DNA from: Homarus americanus
Taxonomy: Eukaryota; Arthropoda; Malacostraca; Decapoda; Nephropidae
Assembly: GCF_018991925.1 (NCBI RefSeq)
Contig: NW_024738608.1
Span: forward strand, 1,076,026 to 1,140,025
Direction of reading: 5' to 3'
Length of the DNA: 64,000 bases
Part shown: in pieces, positions 49,520 to 59,958 of the stretch
How positions within the stretch are numbered: position 1 is the stretch's first letter
How the letters are laid out: each line of letters begins with the position of its first letter
Notes under the pieces: generated by a model
What the model was told of the DNA's origin: nothing
What the model saw: the letters and a program-made list of their open reading frames with translations, nothing else
Database searches by the model: none
Made by a program: the position numbers and the translations under genes

Positions 49520-51551
49520 ACTGCACAAAGGCAGAACATACCATACAGAAAACTCAGATCAAACAACAATGATCCCAAATGGATAAATAATTATTTAAAG
49601 AATATTATTGGACAAAGGTAGGCTATAGATAGGAGAATAAATCGTGGTGAAGTTTACCTCCGAGATTATTATAAGGTATTGGCCGGTAGGATTAAGACCG
49701 AGATAAGAAAAGCAAAAAGGAATAATGAACTGAAGGTAGCAAGGGAGGCGAAGTCAAACCACAAGGGATTCTATCAAATGCATCAAACTAAAACACGAGA
49801 AAAGATTGGACCAATACAGTCAGATGCCGGCGAGCTAAATGATAACGACAGAAAAATGAGCAATAATCTGAATAAATATTTGTCAACAGTTATCACCACC
49901 GAAAATTTAAACATGATACCCGAGGCACCGACTCTATTCAGAGATAGTGAAAAAAATTTATTAAGCGAGATAGTAGTGACTAATAACGATGTTAGTAAGC
50001 AAATAGACAAACTAAAGCCTAATAAGTCACCAGGTCCCGATGAGATATTTGACAGAGTATTAAAGGAATGTAAGGAAGAGCTTAGTATGCCCTTAGCAAA
50101 GTTGTTTAACATATCCTTAAAAACGGGTGTAGTACCAGAAACCTGGAGGATAGCGAATGTAATACCGATTTTCAAAAAGGGAGACAGATCACTATCCTCT
50201 AACTACCGTCCAATCAGTCTAACATCAATTGTAGGCAAATTACTGGAAGCAATCATTTCAAACTTTATTCGAAATCACCTGGAGAAGCACAAGTTGATCA
50301 ATGATTCCCAACATGGATTTACAAGTGGGCGTTCATGTCTAACTAATATATTAACATTCTTTTCATCAGTTTTCGAATCAGTGGACGAGGGGCACAATTA
50401 TGATGTGGTATATCACTACTTTAGCAAAGCCTTCAACAGAGTCTCCCATGAAAGACGAATAAGAAAAGTGGAGGCTCATGGCATTAAAGGAGATATTCTA
50501 AAATGGATTAGGGCGTGGTTACGGACAGAAAACAGTGAGTGAGCATTAACGGCACTAAATCCGATTGGAGCAACGTCACTAGTGGAGTTCCCCAAGGCTC
50601 AGTACTTGGAGCATTATTATTCATTATATACATAAACGACATAAATATCGGCATAGACAGCAATATAAGTAAATTTGCTGATGACACTAAAATAGGGTGT
50701 GTAATTAAATCTGACGAGGACTCCGCAAAACTACAGGATGATCTAAAAAAAAATTCGAATGGTCTGAAAAATGGCAGATGAAATTCAATGTGGACAAATG
50801 TAAAGTACTCAGTATAGGAGATATAAACAGGGAAACCAGATACCAGATGAACAACGATGCCATAGAGAAATCCGACTGCGAGAGAAATTTAGGAGTAATG
50901 ATAAGCAGGAACCTTAAGCCAAGTAAACAATGTGTATTTGCTCGAAACAAGGCTAATAAAGTACAGTGTACTTGGGTTCATACAAAGGAGTGTTAGTTAC
51001 GAGACTAGCGAGGTCATCCTAAAACTATATGTTGAGCTTGTGAGACCTCACTTGGATTACGCAGTTCAATTCTGGTCACCGTATTACAGAATGGATAGAA
51101 TCCTTGGACAAAATTCAGAGGAGAATGACAAGATTAATCCCAGGCATTAGGAACCGTGAATACAGAGACAGGTTAAAGCATCTTAATTTGCACTCCCTCG
51201 AGAGACGTAGAGAGAGGGGCGATATGATAGAGGTGTATAAATGGAAGTCAGGGCTAAACAAAGGGGACATTACAAAGGTACTCAAACTATCCAACCAGGA
51301 GCGAACTCATAAAAATGGTTTTAAATTAGACAAATTTAGATTTAGGCGAGAAATAGGTAAACATTGGTTTGGAAATATAGTGGACGAGTGGAACAAGTTA
51401 CCAAATATCATCATTAACTTGAACACGCTGGATAGCTTCAAACATAGGTTGGATGGATATATGAGCAATAGGAGTTGGGTGTAAATGGGACTGCCCAGTA
51501 TGGGCCAATAGGCCCGCTGCAGTTTCCTCCATTCTTATGTTCTTATGTTCT
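49520..51551 (+). pseudogene. CR1-clade LINE ORF2 (RT and C-terminus), inactivated
   Basis: The 5' end is truncated near 49520. Order: linker (RSNNNDPKWINNYLKNIIGQ, TAG at 49619), LKPNKSPGPDEI, IPIFKKGDRS...NYRPISLTS, SQHGFTSGRSC, palm A (VVYHYFSKAFNRVSH), GVPQGSVLGALLF, YINDI, FADDTKIG, KFNVDKCKVL, VRPHLDYAVQFWSPYY, RRMTRLIPGIRN, FKLDKFRFRREIGKHWFGN and the stop at 51482-51484. Frameshifts lie near 50535, at the A run at 50746-50754, near 50957 (a 7 bp insertion) and near 51095. The palm A Asp, normally before FSKAFD, reads Tyr, and the later Asp is Asn, while FADD is intact. The 3' UTR has GGGCC-AATA-GGCCC (51502-51515) and TTCTTATG repeats from 51532. No apurinic endonuclease part is present. 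Confidence 0.96.
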
Positions 51552-52145
51552 AACGCAGTTACAGAGAACTAATGGGAGCTAAGAATGCATGTAAGGTAAG
51601 CCAATAAGCACTCAGGAAATGGTAATGTGAAGAAGACAGAATTTTATGAAGAAAGGATAGACTTGTCATTCATCCTGAGGTAATTACACGTGTGTTGATG
51701 TTGGATGTCACTTGAACAGTCTGTGGCTGGTAATTAAGTCAGTCAGAGCTCACAGATACTGCCGGGAGAGGATAAAGTTGTTTTAAATATGTGTGATGGC
51801 ATAAAGCGAGGGTACAGCTCTTGGAACGATTTCAAGTAATAATAATGCATTCGTATTACAGTAGGCTACTTATACTAAAATACATGAACCCTCTTAAGTA
51901 GTAGGCAGCTACCAAACAGGGAGGTACTACCGCCTGGGAAGATATTGGAAGCATAATGTGTTGTCTAATGGTAGACCCTGCTGCCATATGGCATCACGAA
52001 AATTGTGACCAAGTCCCAGGTTGCTGATCTGACTTTCTGCCTCATTTACAGACAACTGCAGGGTCTCAATTGTTTCTCTTACTACTGACAACACAACATA
52101 CATATTTTGTTTCTCACTTTTGATTTTGTTTTCATTTTTGTATTT
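51552..52145. other. no gene recognised
   Basis: Unique AT-rich sequence. Confidence 0.4.
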
Positions 52146-52146
52146 C

Positions 52147-52148
<2 letters not shown>

Positions 52149-52197
<49 letters not shown>

Positions 52198-52209
52198 ATT
52201 ATGACAGTG

Positions 52210-52241
<32 letters not shown>

Positions 52242-52289
52242 TTATTTTATTTATTTATTTTTTTTTTTATTTGCTATGAATTATTAGCC

Positions 52290-52332
<43 letters not shown>

Positions 52333-52465
52333 CCCCCCCCAGGGTGTGGGTCAGTGACCTGATGCCCGGTTGGGCTAATCCCATAAAAAAAATAATAAAT
52401 AAATAAAAAAAAATAAAAAATAAAAAAAATAAAAAAAAATAAAAATAAAAAAAAATAAAATTCTG
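52149..52465. repeat. (ATT)n arrays, C10 run, retroposon-like tail and A-rich tract
   Basis: ATT triplets occupy 52149-52195, 52214-52245 and 52290-52329. They are followed by a run of Cs and the unique word CAGTGACCTGATGCCCGGTT, then GGGCTAATCCCATAAAAAA and about 80 bp of A-rich AATAAA-like sequence. The unique word flanked by ATT and A-rich ends may be a retroposon tail. Confidence 0.8.
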
Positions 52466-53180
52466 CATTATAAACACTACAGCACCTCCAAATGATAATC
52501 TAAGTGTTATTTATACTTTTAAATAAACCTAGACATTGCAACCTAACCTAGCATAATGTAACCTCAAAGGTAACATTATTAGAAATCCTTGATTTATCTC
52601 AGTAACCGATGTTATCACAGCTAGGTTTCTGACACTGAAGGGCAGCAGTGTTAGTAAAATGTATACAATAAAAAATTAAATAATATAAGCTCCCAGACAA
52701 AGCAAGGCTCAGTTTTAAATGTCAATCACCACTATAAAATTATAGATGATACTGGTGCATTTAATAATTTAATTTCTGTTGTTTCTATATTTTGTACCAA
52801 AGTACCTGTAATGTTAAATATATATACTATAAGTGGATTTTCAATCCTGGAGCTACAGTATAGTATTCAAAACTTTGTGTGCACATTTCAAATCTGCACC
52901 CTATTATAATGATATCTTATATCTCCAAAATTGCACCCAATTACTGTACAGTTCAGTATAGTCTGGATTTATGCGGTTTTTGTTTACGCGTTTGGTCATT
53001 TACGCGGTGCCTTGCCAGAATAAAATGCTTTAATTACGCGGTAACTTTCATAATTTACGAGGCGAGCGGCTGGAGAGGTCCAGACCACCGCGCCATTTTT
53101 TACTCACGCGGACTATTCTTGACCATACGCGGGAAGCAGCGTGGCGAGTGGTGCGCATTAGGCTGCTCTTACATTATCGC

Positions 53181-53353
53181 TGACGTCATATGACATATCG
53201 GACTGTGATTGGGCCACGCATGCTGACCACCCACGCATTCCCTCCGCCGCTAGCTGTGATTGGTCTAATGTAACATGACGTGCCCTGTCACCTGAGGGTA
53301 GAAGTCGCTGACCTAGCCGGGCCTGTCTCATTGTTCTCAGTCCACGTATATAG
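53181..53353 (+). promoter_or_regulatory. promoter-like segment inside the Tigger-like element
   Basis: A perfect palindromic CRE (TGACGTCA, 53181-53188), two reverse CCAAT boxes (ATTGG at 53208-53212 and 53259-53263), another TGACG at about 53276, and a TATATAG box (53347-53353) 31 bp before the ATG at 53384. The repeated GCTGTGATTGG/ACTGTGATTGG context looks like a duplicated module. The order is that of a pol II promoter. Function is inferred. Confidence 0.55.
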
Positions 53354-53383
53354 TTCTCTCTTGTGCCCGCTATTCCCCTCACA

Positions 53384-53758
53384 ATGGCTTCCGCGGGACC
53401 CCCACCACCCGAGAAAAACCTTGAATTACCTGGACCAAGCCATGATAATGTGAAGGAAATCATCGAGTTGGGGGAGAAAATTAAGCTCATCCTTGACAAC
53501 GACCCAGACAAGCATCGGTATGAAGCGTCTAATAACCATCTGTCGAAAGTTATGGAGCCGTATATCCAGATCTATCTCGACAACATCAATGTTAGTCGTC
53601 AACGTAGTATTGAGGACATCCTCGCCTGCAACCCACCACAACCACAGCCAGCCCAAGCAAGTGACAGTGAGGATATGGACTTTGAGGGGTTTGTCTGGGA
53701 GGCCCTGCAAACCTCTGCGAGTAGTGAAAGGGAAAGTGATTCACCAGAGGGCAACTAA
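53384..53758 (+). CDS. 124-residue protein of the Tigger-like element (unknown function)
   Basis: The first ATG lies in a strong context (A at -3, G at +4). The ORF is uninterrupted to TAA at 53756-53758. The protein starts MASAGPPPPEKNLELPGPSH. Residues about 23-70 are a charged helix-forming stretch (VKEIIELGEKIKLILDNDPD), and the end is acidic and Ser/Glu-rich (DSEDMDFEGF...ERESDSPEGN). The helical stretch is reminiscent of the C-terminal tail of Tigger transposases, so the ORF may be a remnant joined to the start codon by internal deletion. It has no DDE triad, HTH or CENP-B domain. A consensus 5' splice site (GTAAGT, 53820-53825) follows the stop. Expression and function are unknown. Confidence 0.5.
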   Translation: MASAGPPPPEKNLELPGPSHDNVKEIIELGEKIKLILDNDPDKHRYEASNNHLSKVMEPYIQIYLDNINVSRQRSIEDILACNPPQPQPAQASDSEDMDFEGFVWEALQTSASSERESDSPEGN

Positions 53759-54062
53759 TCTGCCCTCTGCCTCGGAACCAGCCGCCACCCACGTGTGCCG
53801 ACCCAGCTTTTCTACTAACGTAAGTGTTAAAAAACCTAATATTGATATTTCTCTTCATTATTAATTGTGTGTGCATACCATCATAAAATTAAGATGTTAT
53901 TTTTACTACAACGTACGTATTGTGTCGGAAAAAGTGGAGTTTGGGGGTCGGCCCAGTCTCTATTTCAATTAATCCCATATGTTCTGCTATTTCGTTTACG
54001 CGTTTCTCGTTTTACGCGGACCTCCACGGGTTCAATTGACCGCGTAAATGCAGACTATACTG

Positions 54063-54845
54063 TATAACATATACTATAATGCATATACAAAAGTGAGACA
54101 CTGTGTACTGTACTTACCTTTTACTGGTGTCTCAACCTGTAAAAAATATAAGCCAGTGTTAGATACAACCATTTATCAAGCCCATTAAATAAACTCTTGT
54201 AAAAAAAAAAAAAAAGATTGCCACCATGAAAAAAAAAAACTCTGAAAGGACTAATCTCCATTATTCCTAAAATAAAATTTTGGAAAGCAACAGGGTACTT
54301 AAACACGTGGAAAATTTTGTGTACGTAGTTAGGAAGTAACATTAGCTGTGATGGTAGATGTGCAAATGATATCAAAATAAGAATAGTTCAAACAAAAACA
54401 GCATTTAACAATCTAAAAGATCTAGTGAAATAGGACATTAACTTCAATATGAGAAAAAGCCTGCTGAAATTCCATGTAATGCATGGTCAGGACTGTTGTA
54501 TGGGGGAATACCTGTGCCCACATAAAAAAATGCAATACAGTAATAGTCACTTTGAATACTTTCATTTTCCCCATAAGCTTTTCCATTTTACATTAACCTT
54601 GTCAGCCTACTTCGTTTAACATTATTAATGTACATTAATACCATCCACAGGTTGTTCTGTTCAGTTCACTGAGTGATGTCTGCCCTTCAACATGTTTCCA
54701 CAGTTCCAACATATTCTGAGCTTGAGATACCTGTATCCCCATTAGCCATAATAACTGTTATATCACTCTTCTGGGGATAAGAGATTTCGTGGTAATGAAA
54801 CGGCGCTCTCAAACCCTTAAAAATCCCACATCCCCAAAAATTTTC
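54063..54845. other. AT-rich sequence, no gene recognised
   Basis: A-run patches at 54199-54240. Otherwise unique. Confidence 0.4.
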
Positions 54846-54849
54846 GGGG

Positions 54850-55065
54850 AACGGAACAGTCTCTTGGAATTTGCTCCCAGACACAGAAAATAAATTTACA
54901 TAAGTTTACCAAAAAATGCTCTTTATTTTCAGCTTTGGAATTTGCTCCCAGATCCAGAAAAATGTTTTTAAGAGCTTTTATGGAATGTTCTCTGAAAATG
55001 TGCCAGATTTTTCAACCTCGGAAACTCATTCACAGACCCGGAATGGAGAGAGTTTTCCAAGAAAA
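54850..55065. repeat. three diverged ~80 bp tandem copies
   Basis: CTTGGAATTTGCTCCCAGAC at 54853, CTTTGGAATTTGCTCCCAGA at 54932 and CCTCGGAAACTCATTCACAG at 55017 each lead into CCAGAAAA/CCCGGAA, with a step of about 80-85 bp. Confidence 0.65.
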
Positions 55066-57270
55066 TTTCTGATCTGATTTAAATTCTGAATACTGTACTG
55101 TATTAGAGAATTCCATCTAATGGAGAGTTTACAGACTGACGCAGCCCTTTTCAAGCTATGACTGAGGATGAATTTCTGGGGAGCTTTGGGTTGAGCAAAG
55201 ATTGTACCCATCACCTAATCCAGAGAACTGGATGTCATTTATCAGATGCTTCTAACAATAGAGGTAACTAATTAATAAAAAATCAGAATATGTAATTAAA
55301 AAATTACATTGAATGTAACTAGAACTAGTTTGGGCAGACACTTGTCAAAGTCCAACATAGAAAAGTGTGGATTATCTGAGCTTCATAATTGCATCTCTTG
55401 TTAATTTGCTAATATTAGTTACAGTACACTACAGTACTATACTACAGTTGTAATGAAGTCAGTTAACAAGTTTTTATTGTATTCTTGTAATAACCAACAA
55501 GGTCTTTAATGAATGCACAATCTACAGTAAACAATATATTCATTGTTAAGTCCAGTGTTATTGCTGTTCACCCCTCTGGCATAAATCACCTATTCTTATA
55601 CAGTACAGTACTCTATTGCAATACAGTACAGTAGAGTACTGTTTACAGTGCAGTACTGTATTGCATTCTGTTACTGATTGGTCAGTGTTATTGTATAATT
55701 GTACTAAACAAAGATACTGAAATTGTGATAACATCATTTAGAAATCCCCTTTGTCAATCTCTTGCATTTTATGGAAGATCCAAAATCACCAATCCTCTTG
55801 GACACATGTAAATTAGTACAGTTTGAGGTTATGTCATGGCAACAATGTGAATCGCAATTAATGGTGTGGATAATCACACAATTGTCTGAACAGAGGTGTT
55901 TGTATTGTATAAAACTCTAGGGTATGTTGTTGAAATGGTATTCTGCACATCTTACATAGTACTGTACTGTCCACAGTATTTATAAGAACATTTTAATTGA
56001 ACAGGTTGACCTGTACCTGTATCACTACATCTGCAAATTCTTGTTGTTTTGAGATACAGTGCATTGCTACAGGCAACAACCAACTTGGTCTCTCAGATTG
56101 TTTTCATGTCTCTCAGCAATGTATCAGCAGATGTATTGTAAGAGCGATATACAGATACTTCAGATGCAGCATGAGTGATAAAATTATACTGTAAAGCCCC
56201 CTCTGGTAATGACAGTATCACTGTCTGATGTTATTAGGTGCTCTGTAAAAATATTGTATATGATTTACATATTGTAAATAATATAATATGACATGTGTTT
56301 CTTTGTAAGTTCCATTTACTGACTTTAAGAGATATACCCTGTACAATAGTTTAAGGAAATAAAATACAGTACAGGATACATATATTGTACAGTACAGTAC
56401 TGTACAGTATAGTATAGCAAAGTACAATTTTACATTTTCCAATTTCTTGTCTGTAATAAAAGCTCCAAAAGAGGTATCATGATAAAGATTCAGTACAGTA
56501 TCTGAAAAAATATAGCACATGAATTGGAAATTAGGTATGTACACTTCACTAAATTATGAACATAGGAAAAGCATAAATAGTGTATAAAATTAACAAATAC
56601 CCTGTACTGTATTAGGTTAAAAATGGTTTATACAGAAAAAAATAGTTAGCTTTTTATTCCTCTACCTCCTGCTATGAATGTATTTTTGGACTAGACACAA
56701 CATACAGTACTGCTGTATTTTATAAAATGAAAGGAGAAGTTTGAATGTTAATACAAATCATTGACTATGTGGTATTCTCTATGAAGGGATAGTAAAAACT
56801 AGTAAATAAAGGCAATGCATTCCTGGTGCTATGAAACCTAGTTAAAAATAATAATTATTATCCCCATACAGTGGTCATATTTCAAGTGAGACCAAGAAAA
56901 AGGACCTCCACACAGCCCTATCCTGATTTAATAAAGGACCATTATACCATCAACAAACCATCCACCATATGATAGTCTTGAAAAATCATCTTTGTAGTCC
57001 TTGCACTACTGTACACAAAACCAATTTAGGGTACTACTAACCTGACCTAACCTAAATATCTTGTAGACTGCATGCTATAGTAGCACCTAATTTACATTAA
57101 ATTACAGTGGCATTACTTCAACAAAATAAAGGAGATTAAGTAGGGGTGTTATGTATTAAATACCTGTACTGTACTGTATATGAAATTCTAAGGTATCGAT
57201 ATTCAAAACTTACAAGAACACTATAATACAGGAATTGACATGAAACTACTACAGTATTACTGTAATAATC
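55066..57270. other. AT-rich sequence rich in ACAGTAC words, no gene recognised
   Basis: Clusters of overlapping ACAGTAC/GTACTGT (55418-55445, 55599-55665, 56360-56410, 56490-56500). A short TTAGG-complement run (CCTAACCTAA) lies near 57045. The minus-strand ORFs have no domain. Confidence 0.45.
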
Positions 57271-57276
57271 CCAACT

Positions 57277-57396
57277 AATGAAGTGCCTCAGTTTGCCACA
57301 ATGCCTCCGTTTGCCACAATGCCTCAGTTTGCCATAATGCATCAGCATACCACAATGCATCAGCTTACCACATTGCACCAGTTTGCCACAATGCAT
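57277..57396. repeat. 18 bp minisatellite, ~6.5 copies
   Basis: The unit AATGCCTCAGTTTGCCAC has increasing divergence to the right (CAGCATACC, CAGCTTACC). On the minus strand it encodes a six-residue HCGKLR repeat within a 133-codon ORF that otherwise has no domain. Confidence 0.9.
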
Positions 57397-57910
57397 AAAT
57401 AAAAACTGAGAATGAGGTTCTTTATAGTACGTATATGACATGCAGTACGATATTAATTTGATTATGGTCACAGGAATAGGATATAAAATCTCATTGATAA
57501 TACTGGAATAGGAGCAGTATTGGAACTCTGACATCAACTACCGTATAAAGACTAGACGACAGACATTTTATTCAGGTTATGTCCAAAGATAATTCTCATA
57601 CAAAGACATTTCTATTGGTTAATGCTTTCAGGTTAAAAAAAAATTGTAACAATATCGCACGAAATAAGCATATATTTACTTTATCCTGGATGCACTTCGT
57701 AATGTAATTTGCAACTATTATTTTTGTTATTTTATAAAAAAAGAAAAAAGAAAAAAGGTTGATATCGAGAGATTTTGTATCGGGAACGCCCACCGAAATC
57801 ATGAGTTGACAGACCTGAATGTCTAAAGATAATGCAGGAATACAGTTCAACATGCATATGGACAATGTAAATACAGTATCTACTATATAATGTACAGTAC
57901 CGGGAAAACT

Positions 57911-58104
57911 GATTGCAACTATAAATTCACGAGATTTGTTTAGTGGCAACAAGTGAAAGGTAAATTTTCATACATAATAATTTTTTAAATATCTCGATTA
58001 TACGCAATTTGCGCCAGAATGTCATTGAAGAAGTGTCTTAGAAATTTCAAACCTACAGATTGCAACTATAAAATTCCCGAGATGGTGTAGTGGCAACAAG
58101 TTAA
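57911..58104. repeat. ~47 bp direct repeat pair, 147 bp apart
   Basis: GATTGCAACTATAAATTCAC and its extension GAGATTTGTTTAGTGGCAACAAG (57911-57955) recur as GATTGCAACTATAAAATTCC...GAGATGGTGTAGTGGCAACAAG (58058-58101). The second copy ends about 55 bp before the LTR element. Confidence 0.8.
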
Positions 58105-58158
58105 ATAATACATTGTTTTCAAATACTGTTAACCACTTAATAACATTTAGAGTTGCCT

Positions 58159-58588
58159 TGTAGTGGATTTCTCCCCTACAAACGCTGTTTGTCGCTGAGT
58201 TGCCGACCCGTGAATTCCCCAGTGTATGCCTCGTGGTCTGGGTCAACCAGCGCCGCCATACATCACGGAGGTCAACTACTAAGCCATGCCTACCACCGCT
58301 ATTTAAGACCTGACCTCGTGGTGCCCTCTCTCTTCTTCTACCTACACCACCTCCTCCGCCGCTGCCTGGCGGCCCTCGCTCCCGCCGGCGAGCATGTCGA
58401 CCCACAAGCTGGTCCTCCTCTGAGCACCCTCACCAACCAGCTCTCTCTAAATCACGCTTGTAACCATGCTGCCTTCCCAGCACCAAGCTGCACTGTACAT
58501 CCAATACAATATGTATACAGAGAGCACATTGTGAGTTTCCTTTCTCCATCCCATCCTGAGTGTGAACCCAAACATCCCATACCCCACA
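58159..58588 (+). repeat. 5' LTR of compact LTR retrotransposon
   Basis: 430 bp beginning TGTAGTGGATTTCTCCCCTA and ending CATACCCCACA (TG...CA), and nearly identical over most of its length to 59319-59749. It has about 14 bp (near 58186-58199) absent from the other LTR and lacks about 20 bp found there. A TATA-like CTATTTAAG sits at 58299-58307. No AATAAA is visible. GCCT precedes it and ACCT follows the 3' LTR, a possible imperfect 4 bp target duplication. Confidence 0.95.
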
Positions 58589-58590
58589 AA

Positions 58591-58608
58591 TGGTGACCCC
58601 CGGAGATT
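58591..58608 (+). other. candidate tRNA primer-binding site
   Basis: TGGTGACCCCCGGAGATT begins with TGG, complementary to a tRNA CCA end, two nucleotides after the LTR CA. I did not assign the primer tRNA. Confidence 0.7.
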
Positions 58609-59098
58609 CGCACTCACACAGGATGGAGGAGAAACCGATCACTCTCCCAGTCTTCAAGCAACATGGAAGACTGGCTTATCCACGCAGAGGCAGCTCTCAT
58701 CGGCTCTACAGCTACTGTCTCTACACTGCAGGTTAGACACCCTAGAGCAGCACTGCTTCTCTAAACAGACACCAGCTCCTCTTCCTGCCCCAAGCACCAC
58801 GTTCTACCGACCCCAGCACACCTGTCCTGCCTCAGACGCCGCCCCCTGCCCAGCAGTAGCTCCTGCCGCTCCTCCTGATGCAGCCCCTGCTCCCGACGCG
58901 GCCCATGCGCCTGAGTGCGGACCCACACACTCCTCTTTTCTCCCTCAGGTACTCCCTGCTACTGTCCTGCACTCTGCTGCTGTCGTGGACCCAGCTGCTG
59001 TCACGAGCCCTCATCCGCTTCTGCTGACGCAGCCCCTGCTCCTGACCCAGGCCCACACACCCCAGCAGGCGCATCTGACGACTCTGTACCTGCCGTGA
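58600..59098 (+). CDS. internal Ala/Pro-rich ORF of the LTR element (gag-like remnant at most)
   Basis: An open frame continues out of the 5' LTR to a stop at 59098. Its C-terminal half is Pro/Ala-rich with imperfect repeats (APDAAHAPE, PLLLTQPLLLTQ). In the neighbouring frame a short stretch, EDWLIHAEAAL, resembles the start of some Ty3-type Gag proteins, so a decayed Gag start is possible. There is no zinc knuckle. It is probably not a functional protein. Confidence 0.3.
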
Positions 59099-59299
59099 GG
59101 GAAGCACAACATTCATCGCCTCCACACACCCTCTTTCTCCCTCTCTACTCCCACAGATATTGTGTATCTAGACAGTTGTCTCCTCTAGCGGCCGGCTCAT
59201 CCACGCCATCGCCGTTATGGCTCACATGTGGCATGCACCGCCCGTTCTGCCTCACATGTGCCATGCAACCCTGCAGACAACAAGTCTCCTACACCGCCT

Positions 59300-59315
59300 G
59301 GAGGGAAGGAGGGAG
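59300..59315 (+). other. polypurine tract
   Basis: GGAGGGAAGGAGGGAG, sixteen purines three bases upstream of the 3' LTR, where plus-strand priming is expected. Confidence 0.85.
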
Positions 59316-59318
59316 TAT

Positions 59319-59749
59319 TGTAGTGGATTTCTCCCCTACAAACGTAGCCGACCCCGTGAATTCCCCAGTGTATGCCTCGTGATCTGGGTCAACCAGCGCC
59401 GCCATACATCACGGAGGTCAACTACTAAGCCACGACTACCCCTGCTATTTATGACCTGACCTCGTGGTGCCCTCTCTCTTCTTCTAGCTACAGCTGCAGC
59501 AAGCAACACCTCCTCCTCCGCCGCTGCCTGGCGGCCCTCGCTCCCGCCGGCGAGCATGGCGACCCACAAGCTGTCCTCCTCTGAGCATCCTCACCAACCA
59601 GCTCTCTCTACATCACGCTTGTAACCATGCTGCCTTCCCAGCAGCAAGCTGCATTGTACATCCAATACAACATGTATACAGAGAGCGCATTGTGAGTTTC
59701 CTTTCTCCATCCCATCCTGAGTGTGAACCCAAATATCCCATACCCCACA
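59319..59749 (+). repeat. 3' LTR of compact LTR retrotransposon
   Basis: 431 bp matching the 5' LTR. A TATA-like TATTTAT lies at about 59445. About 20 bp (AGCTACAGCTGCAGCAAGCA region) near 59484-59503 is absent from the 5' LTR. Ends CATACCCCACA. Confidence 0.95.
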
Positions 59750-59958
59750 ACCTCACCCGACGGACGATGACAGACTAGGCTTGCCAAACTGTTCAGAAAT
59801 TTCAATTCAGTATGTTAATTTATTTGGAGACTCGCTGCAAAGGATAATATAATAGTCGCCACAGATATATTTTGCACCAGAAAATTATTCATACCATGTA
59901 TTAAGGGCAGTTTTAAGTGGGAAAAAATGATACACAAATTAGTTGATCGCCTGGATTA

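Larger units (their letters stand above)
52954..54062 (+). mobile_element. Tigger/pogo-like DNA transposon, 1.1 kb, non-autonomous
   Basis: The left end, CAGTATAGTCTGGATTTATG (52954), and the right end (54040-54062) are inverted repeats matching at 21 of 23 positions. A TA follows the right end; the left is preceded by TT, so one copy of a TA duplication would have to be mutated. Both subterminal regions contain several TTTACGCG/ACGCGG boxes. The sequence between is GC-richer than its surroundings and contains a promoter-like segment and one ORF. No DDE catalytic domain is present, so this is a deletion derivative or carries other cargo. Family assignment rests on the CAGTATAGTC-type end and is inference. 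Confidence 0.72.
58159..59749 (+). mobile_element. compact LTR retrotransposon without pol
   Basis: Two direct ~430 bp LTRs enclose only about 730 bp. A candidate primer-binding site, TGGTGACCCCCGGAGATT, lies two bases after the 5' LTR, and a 16-nt polypurine tract three bases before the 3' LTR. The interior contains no protease, RT, RNase H or integrase motif, so the element must have moved with proteins from another element. Near-identical LTRs and a recognisable tRNA primer site suggest fairly recent activity. The Ty3/gypsy-like layout is inference. Confidence 0.92.

Noticed and set aside
57596..57952. 118-codon minus-strand ORF with hydrophobic segments
   Set aside because: The hydrophobicity comes from AT-rich composition, and part overlaps a direct repeat. 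No family recognised.
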